A stretch of DNA of 64,000 bases from CALODL01 sp942492115. Its GTDB lineage: Bacteria > Planctomycetota > Phycisphaerae > UBA1845 > CAIVHJ01. A program made the translations under genes and the position numbers. The stretch's first letter is position 1. Each line of letters begins with the position of its first letter. Shown here one piece after another: positions 26,116 through 34,492 of the stretch. Where the stretch lies: the NCBI GenBank assembly GCA_942492115.1, contig CALODL010000002.1:186001-250000 (forward strand), written 5' to 3'. The notes under the pieces are model-generated. The model ran no database searches, was not told where the DNA came from, and was given only the letters and a program-made list of their open reading frames with translations.

Positions 26116-26736
26116 GTGTCGTGGAATGCGTTGAACCGCAATGAGACGAAAGATGAATCGGTCGGACCATTGTTGTCCGAGGCGACGAAGGACAAGATCC
26201 GCTCGTTCTTTCCGCGCTATGAAACCAAGCGCGCCGTGTTGTTGCCGGCCCTGCACATCGTGCAGGAGGCCCTGGGCCACATCAGCCTGCAGGCGATGAA
26301 AGAAGTTGCCGAAGTACTCGAGATCCATCCATCCGATGTCCTTGACGTGGTGAGCTTCTACACGCATTTTTCGGCACACGCCAAGGGGCGTAAGACGGTG
26401 TTGGTGTGCCGCAGTTTGTCATGCGAATTGCTGGGCGGAAAGAAAATTCTTGATGAGCTCAAGACCAAGCTTGGCGTTGACGACCACGGCACGTCGGCCG
26501 ACGGGGTGTACACACTCGAGACCGAAGAGTGCCTCGCCGCGTGTGATTTCGCTCCGTGCATGATGGTCAACGAACGGATGCATAAGAACGTTCGCTGCGA
26601 CCAGATCGACAAGATCCTCGAGGATCCCAGGAACGATGTCTTGCCCATGCCGCGTAACCCGCTTTTCGATCCGCCGCCGCAAGCAGATGGGATCGAGCCG
26701 ACCTCCGATGTCCAGGAAATGGCGGAGGCGGACTGA
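26116..26736 (+). CDS. nuoE: NADH-quinone oxidoreductase subunit E
   Basis: 206 residues from a GTG; the nearby ATG at 26111 is in another frame. The thioredoxin-like [2Fe-2S] (N1a) domain has its four Cys in CRSLSC and ECLAAC. The helical N-terminal part (LLPALHIVQEALGHIS) is typical. The tail of about 35 residues after the domain is Pro-rich and longer than usual. It forms the NADH-oxidising tip with NuoF, whose ATG overlaps its stop. Confidence 0.96.
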   Translation: MSWNALNRNETKDESVGPLLSEATKDKIRSFFPRYETKRAVLLPALHIVQEALGHISLQAMKEVAEVLEIHPSDVLDVVSFYTHFSAHAKGRKTVLVCRSLSCELLGGKKILDELKTKLGVDDHGTSADGVYTLETEECLAACDFAPCMMVNERMHKNVRCDQIDKILEDPRNDVLPMPRNPLFDPPPQADGIEPTSDVQEMAEAD

Positions 26737-28043
26737 TGGCGGCATTCGAACCGATCCTGTTCAAGAACATCACCCGCGAAAAGTCGTGGGATATCGCCAC
26801 CTACCGTGCGCACGGCGGTTACCAGGGCATCGCGAAAGCCCTCAAGATGACGCCCGACGAAGTCATCGCCGAGGTCAAGGAGGCCAACCTGCGCGGTCGC
26901 GGTGGCGCCGGATTTCCGGCGGGCGTTAAGTGGGGATTCCTGCCAAAGGAACGCAAGGTGACTTATCTGTGTGTCAACGCCGATGAGTCCGAGCCGCCGA
27001 CGTTCAACAATCGAATCCTCATGGAGAAAGACCCCCACCAGTTGCTCGAGGGGATTCTCATCGCCGGCTACGCCACCCAGACGACTACGGCTTACATCTA
27101 CATGCGCGGCGAGTTCACCGAACAGTTTCATGTCCTGCAGAACGCCCTCGACCAGGCGTACGCTGCCGGGTTGTTCGGCAAAGACATTCTGGGCAGTGGC
27201 TATGGGATGGATTGTTACATCCACCGTGGCGCCGGCGCGTACGTCTGCGGTGAGGAGACTGGCCTGATCGAATCGCTCGAAGGCAAACGCGGCTGGCCGC
27301 GAATCAAGCCGCCGTTTCCGGCTGTCGCCGGTTTGTTCGGCAAGCCGACTGTGGTCAACAATGTCGAGACGCTCAGCTGTTTGCCGCACATCATGGATCG
27401 CGGGGCGGCGTGGTTCAAGGGGATTGGCCCCGAAGGCAGCCACGGCCCCAAACTGTTTTGCGTCAGCGGCCACGTCGAGCGGCCGGGGTGCTACGAGGAC
27501 TCGATGGATGTGACCGTCCGTCAGTTGATCGACGGCGATGCGTTTGCTCGTGGCATGCGCGACGGAAAGAAGATCAAGGGCGTGTTCCCTGGTGGTCTGT
27601 CGATGGGCGTTCTGTCGGCGGACGAACTCGATATGCGGATGGACTTTGATTCGCCACGGAAGTTCGGCCTCCTGGGGCTCGGCACGGCGGCGCTGGTCGT
27701 TTTTGACGAAGATACGGACATCCGCGAAGTGCTGCACAATGTCACGCGGTTCTACGCCATGGAATCGTGCGGTCAATGCACGCAGTGTCGCGAAGGTACG
27801 TCGTGGATGTACAAGATGGCACTGCGTCTGATGCATGGCGCGGGTCGCGTAGAAGACCTCGACATCATGATCGAAGTCACGCGCAACATGGGGATGATGC
27901 CGGGGATGTCGATCTGCGGCCTGCCTGATGGCGCTGCGTTTCCGATTCGCACGATCATCGAGAAATACCGCGATGAACTCGAGGCCCATATTGCCGCACA
28001 GGAGCCTGGTCGTGCGACCCGGGTGTTGAACGTCTTGAATTGA
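26736..28043 (+). CDS. nuoF: NADH-quinone oxidoreductase subunit F
   Basis: 435 residues. It binds FMN and NADH: the glycine-rich NADH site is GRGGAGFPAGVKW, the FMN region is YLCVNADESEP, and further conserved text is YICGEET-like YVCGEETGLIESLEGKRG. The N3 [4Fe-4S] ligands are in ESCGQCTQCREGT, with the fourth in SICGLPDG. It starts inside the nuoE stop codon (coupled translation). Complete. Confidence 0.98.
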   Translation: MAAFEPILFKNITREKSWDIATYRAHGGYQGIAKALKMTPDEVIAEVKEANLRGRGGAGFPAGVKWGFLPKERKVTYLCVNADESEPPTFNNRILMEKDPHQLLEGILIAGYATQTTTAYIYMRGEFTEQFHVLQNALDQAYAAGLFGKDILGSGYGMDCYIHRGAGAYVCGEETGLIESLEGKRGWPRIKPPFPAVAGLFGKPTVVNNVETLSCLPHIMDRGAAWFKGIGPEGSHGPKLFCVSGHVERPGCYEDSMDVTVRQLIDGDAFARGMRDGKKIKGVFPGGLSMGVLSADELDMRMDFDSPRKFGLLGLGTAALVVFDEDTDIREVLHNVTRFYAMESCGQCTQCREGTSWMYKMALRLMHGAGRVEDLDIMIEVTRNMGMMPGMSICGLPDGAAFPIRTIIEKYRDELEAHIAAQEPGRATRVLNVLN

Positions 28044-28073
28044 GAGTAGCCGTTTCGACGGCATAGATGAGCC

Positions 28074-29684
28074 ATGAAGATTACCATCGACAACAAGACC
28101 ATCGAGTGTCGCGACGGCGTTACGGTGTTGCAGGCGGCGCTGGAGGCTGGTTGGGATGTGCCGCACTATTGCTACCACCCCGAACTGACTGTGGTGGCCT
28201 CGTGCCGCCTGTGTCTGATGGAGATGAAGGCGCCGAATCCCAGGACCGGCGAGATCGGCTGGATGCCCAAGCTGGTGCCATCCTGCCAGACGCCCGTGCG
28301 CGAAGATATGGAGGTCCGCTTCGACAGTGAGGCGGTCGAGAACAACCAGAAATCATGCATGGAGTACTTCCTGCTCAATCATCCGCTGGATTGCCCGGTG
28401 TGTGATCAGGCCGGAGAGTGTTACCTGCAGGACTACAGCTACAAATTCGGCCACTCGACCAGTCGGATGGTCGATCCCAAGCTCAAGAATCCGAAGAAGG
28501 ATGTCGGCCCACGCACCTTGCTGTACCAGGACCGCTGTGTGATGTGTACGCGGTGCGTCCGGTTTACGGAAGAAATCAGTGGCACGGGCGAGTTGGCGGT
28601 CATCAATCGTGGCTCGCGCGCCGAAATCGACGTCTTTCCCGGCGTGCCGCTGGACAATCCCATGCAGGGCAATGTCGTCGACATTTGTCCCGTCGGCAGT
28701 CTACTCGACAAGGATTTCCTGTTCAGCCAGCGCGTCTGGCTGCTCAAAGGGACAGATTCGGTGTGCGCCGGTTGCAGCACGGGGTGCTCGATACGCATCG
28801 ATCACAACGAAGGTGCAGTCTACCGCATCAAGCCACGGTTCAACCCTGAAGTCAACCAGTACTGGATGTGTGACGAGGGACGCTTCGGGTTCAAGTACGT
28901 TAACGATCCCGAGCGGATCAAGAGACCGACCGTTCGTCGCGGCGCCGACCACCACGTGCCTGCATGGGACGACGTTCCGGCGGCGCTGGCCTATCGTTTC
29001 GAACAGTTCGTTCAGGACGCGGGCGCCGACAAAGTCGCGGTCGTGCTGTCGCCCATGATGGCGACAGAGGAAGCGTGGCTGTTGACGCAGTTCATTCGTC
29101 GTGTCGCGCCCTTGGCAACGGTCGTTGCAGGACCGACTCCGACGGTCGGTTCGGACCAGCACTTCCCTGTCGGCTGTGATCCCGAGAGCGCACGGTTCAT
29201 CATCCGTTCAGAGAAATGTCCGAACCGTCGTGGCATCGAGGCTGTCGTCGCTGCCGTCGGTGGGGCGAGCCGGTCGTTCGATGACTTCATTGCAGCGTGC
29301 GGTGGCGACATCACTTCGGCGTGGCTCGTGGGAGGCTATCCTGACCGAGGCTGGGTGACCCAGGAACTGGCGGCTGCCGTCGGGAAGCTGGACTTACTGG
29401 TGGTCCAGGATATGTTCCCTGGCAAGCATGTCGAGGCTGCGGAGGCGGTCGTGCCGATGTGCGCATGGACCGAGCGGTCCGGCTCATTCATGAATCATGC
29501 CGGAGTGATCCAGACGTTCGACCGTGCGGTCGATCCGCCGGATGGCGCCCTGCGCGATGGTCAGTACCTCTATGCACTGGCCGGCTTCGAGGGTCTCTAC
29601 GATCCTGCCCGTATTCGTGAGATGATGGGCGCCCCGTTCAACGAGGTCTATCAGCCGCCGGCGCCGCCGGCTCATCAGCACTAA
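28074..29684 (+). CDS. nuoG: NADH-quinone oxidoreductase subunit G (short form, N7 cluster present)
   Basis: 536 residues, shorter than E. coli NuoG (908) because most of the molybdopterin-like C-terminal part is missing. N-terminal [2Fe-2S] ligands lie in HYCYHPE, SCRLCLM and PSCQTP. The His-Cys [4Fe-4S] site N5 is HPLDCPVCDQAGEC. N4 is CVMCTRCVRF with a later CPVGSL. An extra CAGCSTGC followed 27 residues later by a fourth Cys exactly matches the C-x2-C-x3-C-x27-C ligand set of cluster N7, which only some bacteria keep. It carries electrons from NuoF towards NuoI. Confidence 0.96.
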   Translation: MKITIDNKTIECRDGVTVLQAALEAGWDVPHYCYHPELTVVASCRLCLMEMKAPNPRTGEIGWMPKLVPSCQTPVREDMEVRFDSEAVENNQKSCMEYFLLNHPLDCPVCDQAGECYLQDYSYKFGHSTSRMVDPKLKNPKKDVGPRTLLYQDRCVMCTRCVRFTEEISGTGELAVINRGSRAEIDVFPGVPLDNPMQGNVVDICPVGSLLDKDFLFSQRVWLLKGTDSVCAGCSTGCSIRIDHNEGAVYRIKPRFNPEVNQYWMCDEGRFGFKYVNDPERIKRPTVRRGADHHVPAWDDVPAALAYRFEQFVQDAGADKVAVVLSPMMATEEAWLLTQFIRRVAPLATVVAGPTPTVGSDQHFPVGCDPESARFIIRSEKCPNRRGIEAVVAAVGGASRSFDDFIAACGGDITSAWLVGGYPDRGWVTQELAAAVGKLDLLVVQDMFPGKHVEAAEAVVPMCAWTERSGSFMNHAGVIQTFDRAVDPPDGALRDGQYLYALAGFEGLYDPARIREMMGAPFNEVYQPPAPPAHQH

Positions 29685-29686
29685 AC

Positions 29687-30880
29687 ATGGATTGGTTCTA
29701 CACACAACTTGGCTTCAGCTGCCTGCTCATGGCAGTGCTGATCGGCGCCATCATGACCGGTGTCGGTTATTCAACCTTCTTCGAACGCAAAGTATCGGCG
29801 TGGGTCCAGGATCGCGTGGGTCCAAACCGAGCTGGCCCACTCGGTCTCCTGCAGCCATTGGCTGATGGGGTCAAGTTCATCTTCAAGGAAGACATGATCC
29901 CGGCACATGTGGACCGCACACTGTTCGTGCTCGCCCCGATGCTGGCCTTTGGCATCGCGATGGTCGGAATGGCTGTCATACCATGGGGTGGGGTGTACGA
30001 TCCGCCTGGGGAGATCGGCCCGCTCAGTGTGCAGGTGGCCAGTATCGATGTCGGGTTGTTGTACCTGCTGGCGGTCGGCTCGCTGTCAGTGTATGGCGTA
30101 GTCCTCGGGAGCTGGGCGAGTAACAACAAGTATGCGTTTTACGGCGGGCTGCGCGCTGCGGCCCAGATGCTCAGTTACGAAGTGCCGATGGGCATGATCA
30201 TCCTTGTTCTGGTCCTGACCAGCGGCGAAGTTCGGCTCGAAGGCATCGTTGCCGCTCAGACGGAACCGTTGCTGGGCGCAGCCAGCTGGCTGCCCGATTG
30301 GATTCCGAATTGGTATATCTTCCTGCACCCACTGGCGTTCATTGTCTTGTTTACCACGGCATTGGCCGAGACCAACCGCGCGCCGTTCGATCTGGCGGAG
30401 TGTGAACAGGAACTGGTCGCTGGTTTTCATACCGAGTACGGCTCGATGAAGTTTGCGCTGTTCTTCCTCGGTGAATACACGCACATCATCGTGGCCAGCG
30501 CCTTGATTTGTGTACTGTTTTTCGGTGGCTGGCACGTGCCCGGTCTCGAGACGGTGCAGACGTCGCTGCTGGGTGTCATCTTGCAACTCGGCGTCATGGG
30601 CGCAAAAGTCACCGCATGCGTGTTCGTGTTCATGTGGATCCGCTGGACATTACCCAGGTTTCGCTTTGATCAGCTGATGCGTCGGGCGTGGAAGGTGCTG
30701 GTGCCATTGACCATGGCCCTGGTCGCGATTACGGCCATACTGGTCTATTTCCAGCTGCACAATTCGATATACGCGCTCGTCGCTGAAGTGAGCCTGATTG
30801 TCGTTATGGGCATGATCCTGCTGCTGACGCCTGCGCGGGTCACCGGACGGCAGGAGCATCTCGTACCGGCGGGAGCTTGA
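29687..30880 (+). CDS. nuoH: NADH-quinone oxidoreductase subunit H
   Basis: 397 residues, eight or more membrane helices. Conserved features are the start GVGYSTFFERKVSAWVQDR, GPNRAGPLGLLQPLADGVK, and the acidic quinone-side loop ETNRAPFDLAECEQELVAGF. It links the quinone cavity to the proton-pumping arm. It starts 2 bp after the nuoG stop. Confidence 0.98.
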   Translation: MDWFYTQLGFSCLLMAVLIGAIMTGVGYSTFFERKVSAWVQDRVGPNRAGPLGLLQPLADGVKFIFKEDMIPAHVDRTLFVLAPMLAFGIAMVGMAVIPWGGVYDPPGEIGPLSVQVASIDVGLLYLLAVGSLSVYGVVLGSWASNNKYAFYGGLRAAAQMLSYEVPMGMIILVLVLTSGEVRLEGIVAAQTEPLLGAASWLPDWIPNWYIFLHPLAFIVLFTTALAETNRAPFDLAECEQELVAGFHTEYGSMKFALFFLGEYTHIIVASALICVLFFGGWHVPGLETVQTSLLGVILQLGVMGAKVTACVFVFMWIRWTLPRFRFDQLMRRAWKVLVPLTMALVAITAILVYFQLHNSIYALVAEVSLIVVMGMILLLTPARVTGRQEHLVPAGA

Positions 30881-30888
30881 GAACTCAA

Positions 30889-31476
30889 ATGATACGTGAC
30901 GAAGACATCATCCTGGTCGAACCGCCCGAGCTCAATGTTGCCGAACGCATGTTCCTGCCGCAGGTCATCGACGGGCTCGGCGTGACGCTCAAACACTTGT
31001 TCAAGCCCCGCAAGACGGTGCAATACCCGGAGCAGCGCTTGCCACAGCGTGTCGAGAACTATCGCGGAGTCCACCGCCTCAACCGCGACCATGATGGTCG
31101 AGTGGCCTGCGTGGCTTGTTTCATGTGCAGCACCGCCTGTCCGGCGCACTGCATCCACATCGAGGCCGGTGAGTCCCCCTGGGAAGATCGCGAAAAGTAT
31201 CCGGTCAAGTTCGAAATCGACGAACTGCGGTGTATCTATTGCGGCATGTGCGAAGAGGCCTGCCCGGTCGATGCCATCGAGTTGACGACGGAGTATGACA
31301 TCGTGGGCGCCACCCGCGATGAGATGGTGTTCGACAAGGAAAAACTCCTTGAAGTCTTCGACTCGACGGTAGGTACCAAGGCACGCAAGGATCCCAAGAT
31401 TACCGGCTACGACAATTCTGGTCTGTCTGCGCGGCATGAGGCCGAACGCGATGCCACGGGAGAACAGGACAGTTGA
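30889..31476 (+). CDS. nuoI: NADH-quinone oxidoreductase subunit I
   Basis: 195 residues from the ATG at 30889; the frame is open to a TTG at 30877 inside nuoH, but GGGAG is too near that codon. Two ferredoxin [4Fe-4S] motifs are present: CVACFMCSTACP and CIYCGMCEEACP. These are clusters N6a and N6b, which pass electrons to N2 in NuoB. The C-terminal tail after the clusters (about 60 residues) is charged and soluble. Confidence 0.97.
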   Translation: MIRDEDIILVEPPELNVAERMFLPQVIDGLGVTLKHLFKPRKTVQYPEQRLPQRVENYRGVHRLNRDHDGRVACVACFMCSTACPAHCIHIEAGESPWEDREKYPVKFEIDELRCIYCGMCEEACPVDAIELTTEYDIVGATRDEMVFDKEKLLEVFDSTVGTKARKDPKITGYDNSGLSARHEAERDATGEQDS

Positions 31477-32213
31477 CCACGGCACAGTTGATCAACTACG
31501 GAATCGTCGCACTCGGGGCCTTGTCGATCTATCTACTGCTGCCCAAGACGGGGCGCAATACGCGCGCTGCAGGTGCAGTGCTGGGCTGTTTGACGTTGGC
31601 CGGCATCGTGGGCAGCATCATGGCCCAGGCGGCGACGTCGCCTGGTGGTAGTTTCTATTTGTTTGGATGTATGGCGGTGGTGTTCGCGGTCGGGGTCATC
31701 GTGCAGCAACGGCCGGTGTACAGCGCGTTGTACCTTGTGCTGGTCGTGTTGTGTGTGGCCTGTTTGTCACTGCGCCTGGCCGCAGAGTTCCTCGCGGTTG
31801 CGATGGTCATCATCTACGGCGGCGCGATTCTGGTGACGTACATGTTCGTCATCATGCTGGCCCAGCAGGGTGGTCAAGCGATCTACGATCGCTGGGCACG
31901 GGCGCCGGTGGCAGCCTGCTTTGCTGGATTCCTCCTGGTGGCGGCCTTGACCAGCGCAGTGACCGGCTTTGATCCGGCCCCCGAGTTGGCGTCGGCTCTA
32001 CGCGCCGACGCCCTCACCGTGGCACCACTCGATCCCATTCAGTCGGCCGGTATCGTGCTCATGACACGCAATGTCGTCGTGCTCGAGGTTGCCGGCGTGC
32101 TGCTGCTCCTGGCCATGGTCGGTGCCATCGCTATCGCACGTAAACGGTTTCCTGTCGAGGGCCAACGAACGATCGAACTCGGCGAGGCCGGCCGCAGGGC
32201 TGGGCCGTACTAA
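31473..32213 (+). CDS. nuoJ: NADH-quinone oxidoreductase subunit J
   Basis: 246 residues from a TTG at 31473, overlapping the nuoI stop; GGGAG lies 9 bases upstream. Five membrane helices. The conserved third helix VAMVIIYGGAILVTYMFVIML is the pi-bulge helix characteristic of NuoJ. The loop after helix 4 is longer than in E. coli. Part of the membrane arm. Confidence 0.95.
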   Translation: MTTAQLINYGIVALGALSIYLLLPKTGRNTRAAGAVLGCLTLAGIVGSIMAQAATSPGGSFYLFGCMAVVFAVGVIVQQRPVYSALYLVLVVLCVACLSLRLAAEFLAVAMVIIYGGAILVTYMFVIMLAQQGGQAIYDRWARAPVAACFAGFLLVAALTSAVTGFDPAPELASALRADALTVAPLDPIQSAGIVLMTRNVVVLEVAGVLLLLAMVGAIAIARKRFPVEGQRTIELGEAGRRAGPY

Positions 32214-32277
32214 GTCAGGGCGCAACCGCGTCCATATGGTGTGCGGCCCGCGGGTCGCCAGGTGGACTGAACGTTTC

Positions 32278-32580
32278 ATGACTGAACTGAATGCCTACAT
32301 CATGATCGGTGCGTTGTTGTTTGGCGTGGGGCTCATCGGGTTCCTCAGCCGGCGCAACCTCATCGTGGTGTTTCTGTGTACGGAACTGATGTTTCAGGGC
32401 GCGATCGTGAACCTGGTCGCGTTTGGCCGCTATTGGGCCGACTTGCAGGGACAGGCGTTCGCGTTGTTCCTGTTGGTCATTGCAGCAGTCGAGGCCGGCC
32501 TGGCTCTGGCGCTGATCGTGGTGCTGTACCGCCGCCGTGGAACCCTCGACACCGAGGCCTGGAAGTTCTTGAGAGGCTAA
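32278..32580 (+). CDS. nuoK: NADH-quinone oxidoreductase subunit K
   Basis: 100 residues from the ATG at 32278; the longer open frame upstream overlaps nuoJ and is not family-like. Three membrane helices. The conserved Glu residues of the proton path are in FLCTELMFQGAIVNLVAFGR and IAAVEAGLALALIV. It lies 64 bp after nuoJ, the largest gap between subunit genes apart from the lipoprotein insertion. Confidence 0.96.
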   Translation: MTELNAYIMIGALLFGVGLIGFLSRRNLIVVFLCTELMFQGAIVNLVAFGRYWADLQGQAFALFLLVIAAVEAGLALALIVVLYRRRGTLDTEAWKFLRG

Positions 32581-32581
32581 C

Positions 32582-34486
32582 GTGGATTTGAGTACGCTCG
32601 GAATCCTGATGCTGCTTCTACCGCTTGGTGGTGCCATTGTCGCCGGTACTTGCGGTGCACGGTGGTTGAAGGGTGCTACACATTGGGTCGTGATCGCTGG
32701 TGTCGGCGGAGCAGCGGTCTGTGCCTTGATGCTGCTGAAGCGGGTGTCGGCCGAGGCGGCTCCGCAGACGCTGGTCATCTACAAGTGGTTCAGCAGCGGT
32801 GCACTCGATTTCACGATCAACTTCCGTATCGACCAATTGACCGCAGTGATGCTGGTTACCGTGACGTTCGTCGCGACGCTGGTCGTGATTTACGCGCGCG
32901 ATTACATGCGGCATCACGACCACCCCGAACGGGGCTACGAACGGTTCTTTGCTTTCCTGGGGCTGTTCGTTTTCTCGATGCTCGCACTGGTGCTGTCGGG
33001 GAACTTCCTGCTGCTGTACTTCGGGTGGGAGGCGGTCGGCCTGTGCAGCTACTTCCTCATCGGCTTTTATTACCCCAAGCCGTCGGCGGCCGATGCTGCC
33101 AAGAAGGCTTTTCTGGTCAATCGCATCGGGGATTTCGGGTTCGGCCTCGGCATACTGCTGATCTATCTCAAGGTGGGCAGCCTCGATTATATCGATGTCT
33201 TTTCGCCGCAGGGGCTGACCGCGTTGTCCGGATACGAGACGGTCGTCAGTCTGCTGCTGTTGTGCGGTGCAGTCGGCAAGAGTGCGCAGATTCCTTTGTA
33301 CGTGTGGCTGCCCGACGCCATGGAGGGCCCAAGTCCGGTGTCGGCCCTCATTCACGCGGCCACGATGGTGACCGCCGGTGTGTACATGGTCGCCAGGTGC
33401 GGAGCGATCTTCGCAGCCTCGGATATCGCCATGCACGTGGTGGCCTACGTCGGTGGCGTGACGGCTCTGATGGCCGCGACCATTGCAGTGACGCAGTACG
33501 ATCTCAAACGCATTCTGGCCTACTCGACGGTTAGCCAACTGGGCTACATGTTCATGGCCCTTGGTGTGTACAAGGCCGGCGATGCGGTATTTCACCTGTT
33601 TACCCATGCGTTCTTCAAAGCCCTGCTGTTTCTTGCCGCCGGAAGCGTGATGCACGCCATGGGCGGCATCATCGATGTCCGTGAATTCGGCGGTCTGCGC
33701 AAGGTCATTCCAGTGACGTTCACCATGTTCTTAGTCGGGGCCGTGGCCCTGGCAGGCATCCCGCCGTTGGCCGGGTTCTACAGCAAGGACCTCATCATCC
33801 ACGCCGCGCTCGAAGTTGATCCGGTACTCGGCATCATCGGTCTGGTGACCGCTGCGTTGACCGCGTTCTATACGTTCAGGGCGCTGTTTCTGGCCTTTTT
33901 CGGCGATCGCAATGTTCCCGACGGTGTCGAGGCCCATGAGTCGGGCGTGTGGATGCTCGTGCCCTTGGGTGTCCTCGCCATTGGCGCAATCGTGACCGGC
34001 TTCATGTTCCATCACAGTCTTCCGCAGTACCTCGCGCCGGTGCTGACACCATTCTCGTCGCGCTTCGACAGCGTGGCCCATGGTTGGCACGTGTCGCATG
34101 GGGCCGTGGGATTCATCTCGGCGGCCCTCGCGTTCGGCGGTCTGGCGGTCGCGGCGCTGCTCTATGTCGCCTGGCCCGAACTGCCGGGCGTGATTCGTGC
34201 GGTTGGCGGTCGAACCTACCGTGTGCTGTACAACAAGTATTACGTCGACGAGGCCTATGACGCCGCGGTCGTGCGTCCTTTGTGGCGCGGTGGCGGGCTG
34301 CTCTATGGCGTCGATCGATTCTGTGTCGATGGGCTCGTATGGGTGGTGAGTGCCATTCCGCGGCTGATCGGATTCGCTCTACGTGGCCTCCAGCAGGGTT
34401 CGCTGCAGGGCTACGGTGTGACCATGGTGACGACATTTGGTCTCATCCTGTTCGTTTTCCTCTATTACAGTCGCCAGGGAATGTAG
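32582..34486 (+). CDS. nuoL: NADH-quinone oxidoreductase subunit L
   Basis: 634 residues from a GTG at 32582, directly after the nuoK stop. An antiporter-like subunit with about 16 membrane helices: conserved Glu in FGWEAVGLCSYFLIGFYY, Lys in GAVGKSAQIPLYVWLPDAMEGP with SALIHAATMVTAGVYM, and KRILAYSTVSQLGYM. The C-terminal lateral helix (HL) region is present (after about 490). One of three proton-pumping subunits. Confidence 0.98.
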   Translation: MDLSTLGILMLLLPLGGAIVAGTCGARWLKGATHWVVIAGVGGAAVCALMLLKRVSAEAAPQTLVIYKWFSSGALDFTINFRIDQLTAVMLVTVTFVATLVVIYARDYMRHHDHPERGYERFFAFLGLFVFSMLALVLSGNFLLLYFGWEAVGLCSYFLIGFYYPKPSAADAAKKAFLVNRIGDFGFGLGILLIYLKVGSLDYIDVFSPQGLTALSGYETVVSLLLLCGAVGKSAQIPLYVWLPDAMEGPSPVSALIHAATMVTAGVYMVARCGAIFAASDIAMHVVAYVGGVTALMAATIAVTQYDLKRILAYSTVSQLGYMFMALGVYKAGDAVFHLFTHAFFKALLFLAAGSVMHAMGGIIDVREFGGLRKVIPVTFTMFLVGAVALAGIPPLAGFYSKDLIIHAALEVDPVLGIIGLVTAALTAFYTFRALFLAFFGDRNVPDGVEAHESGVWMLVPLGVLAIGAIVTGFMFHHSLPQYLAPVLTPFSSRFDSVAHGWHVSHGAVGFISAALAFGGLAVAALLYVAWPELPGVIRAVGGRTYRVLYNKYYVDEAYDAAVVRPLWRGGGLLYGVDRFCVDGLVWVVSAIPRLIGFALRGLQQGSLQGYGVTMVTTFGLILFVFLYYSRQGM

Positions 34487-34492
34487 ACGCCG

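Noticed and set aside
26358..28178. 606-residue open frame on the minus strand across nuoE and nuoF
   Set aside because: It is an antisense shadow of well-conserved nuo genes; its text is His/Arg-rich with no family likeness.
32618..33655. 345-residue minus-strand frame inside nuoL
   Set aside because: Antisense to a conserved membrane protein; rich in His, Gln and Arg, as expected for a shadow frame.
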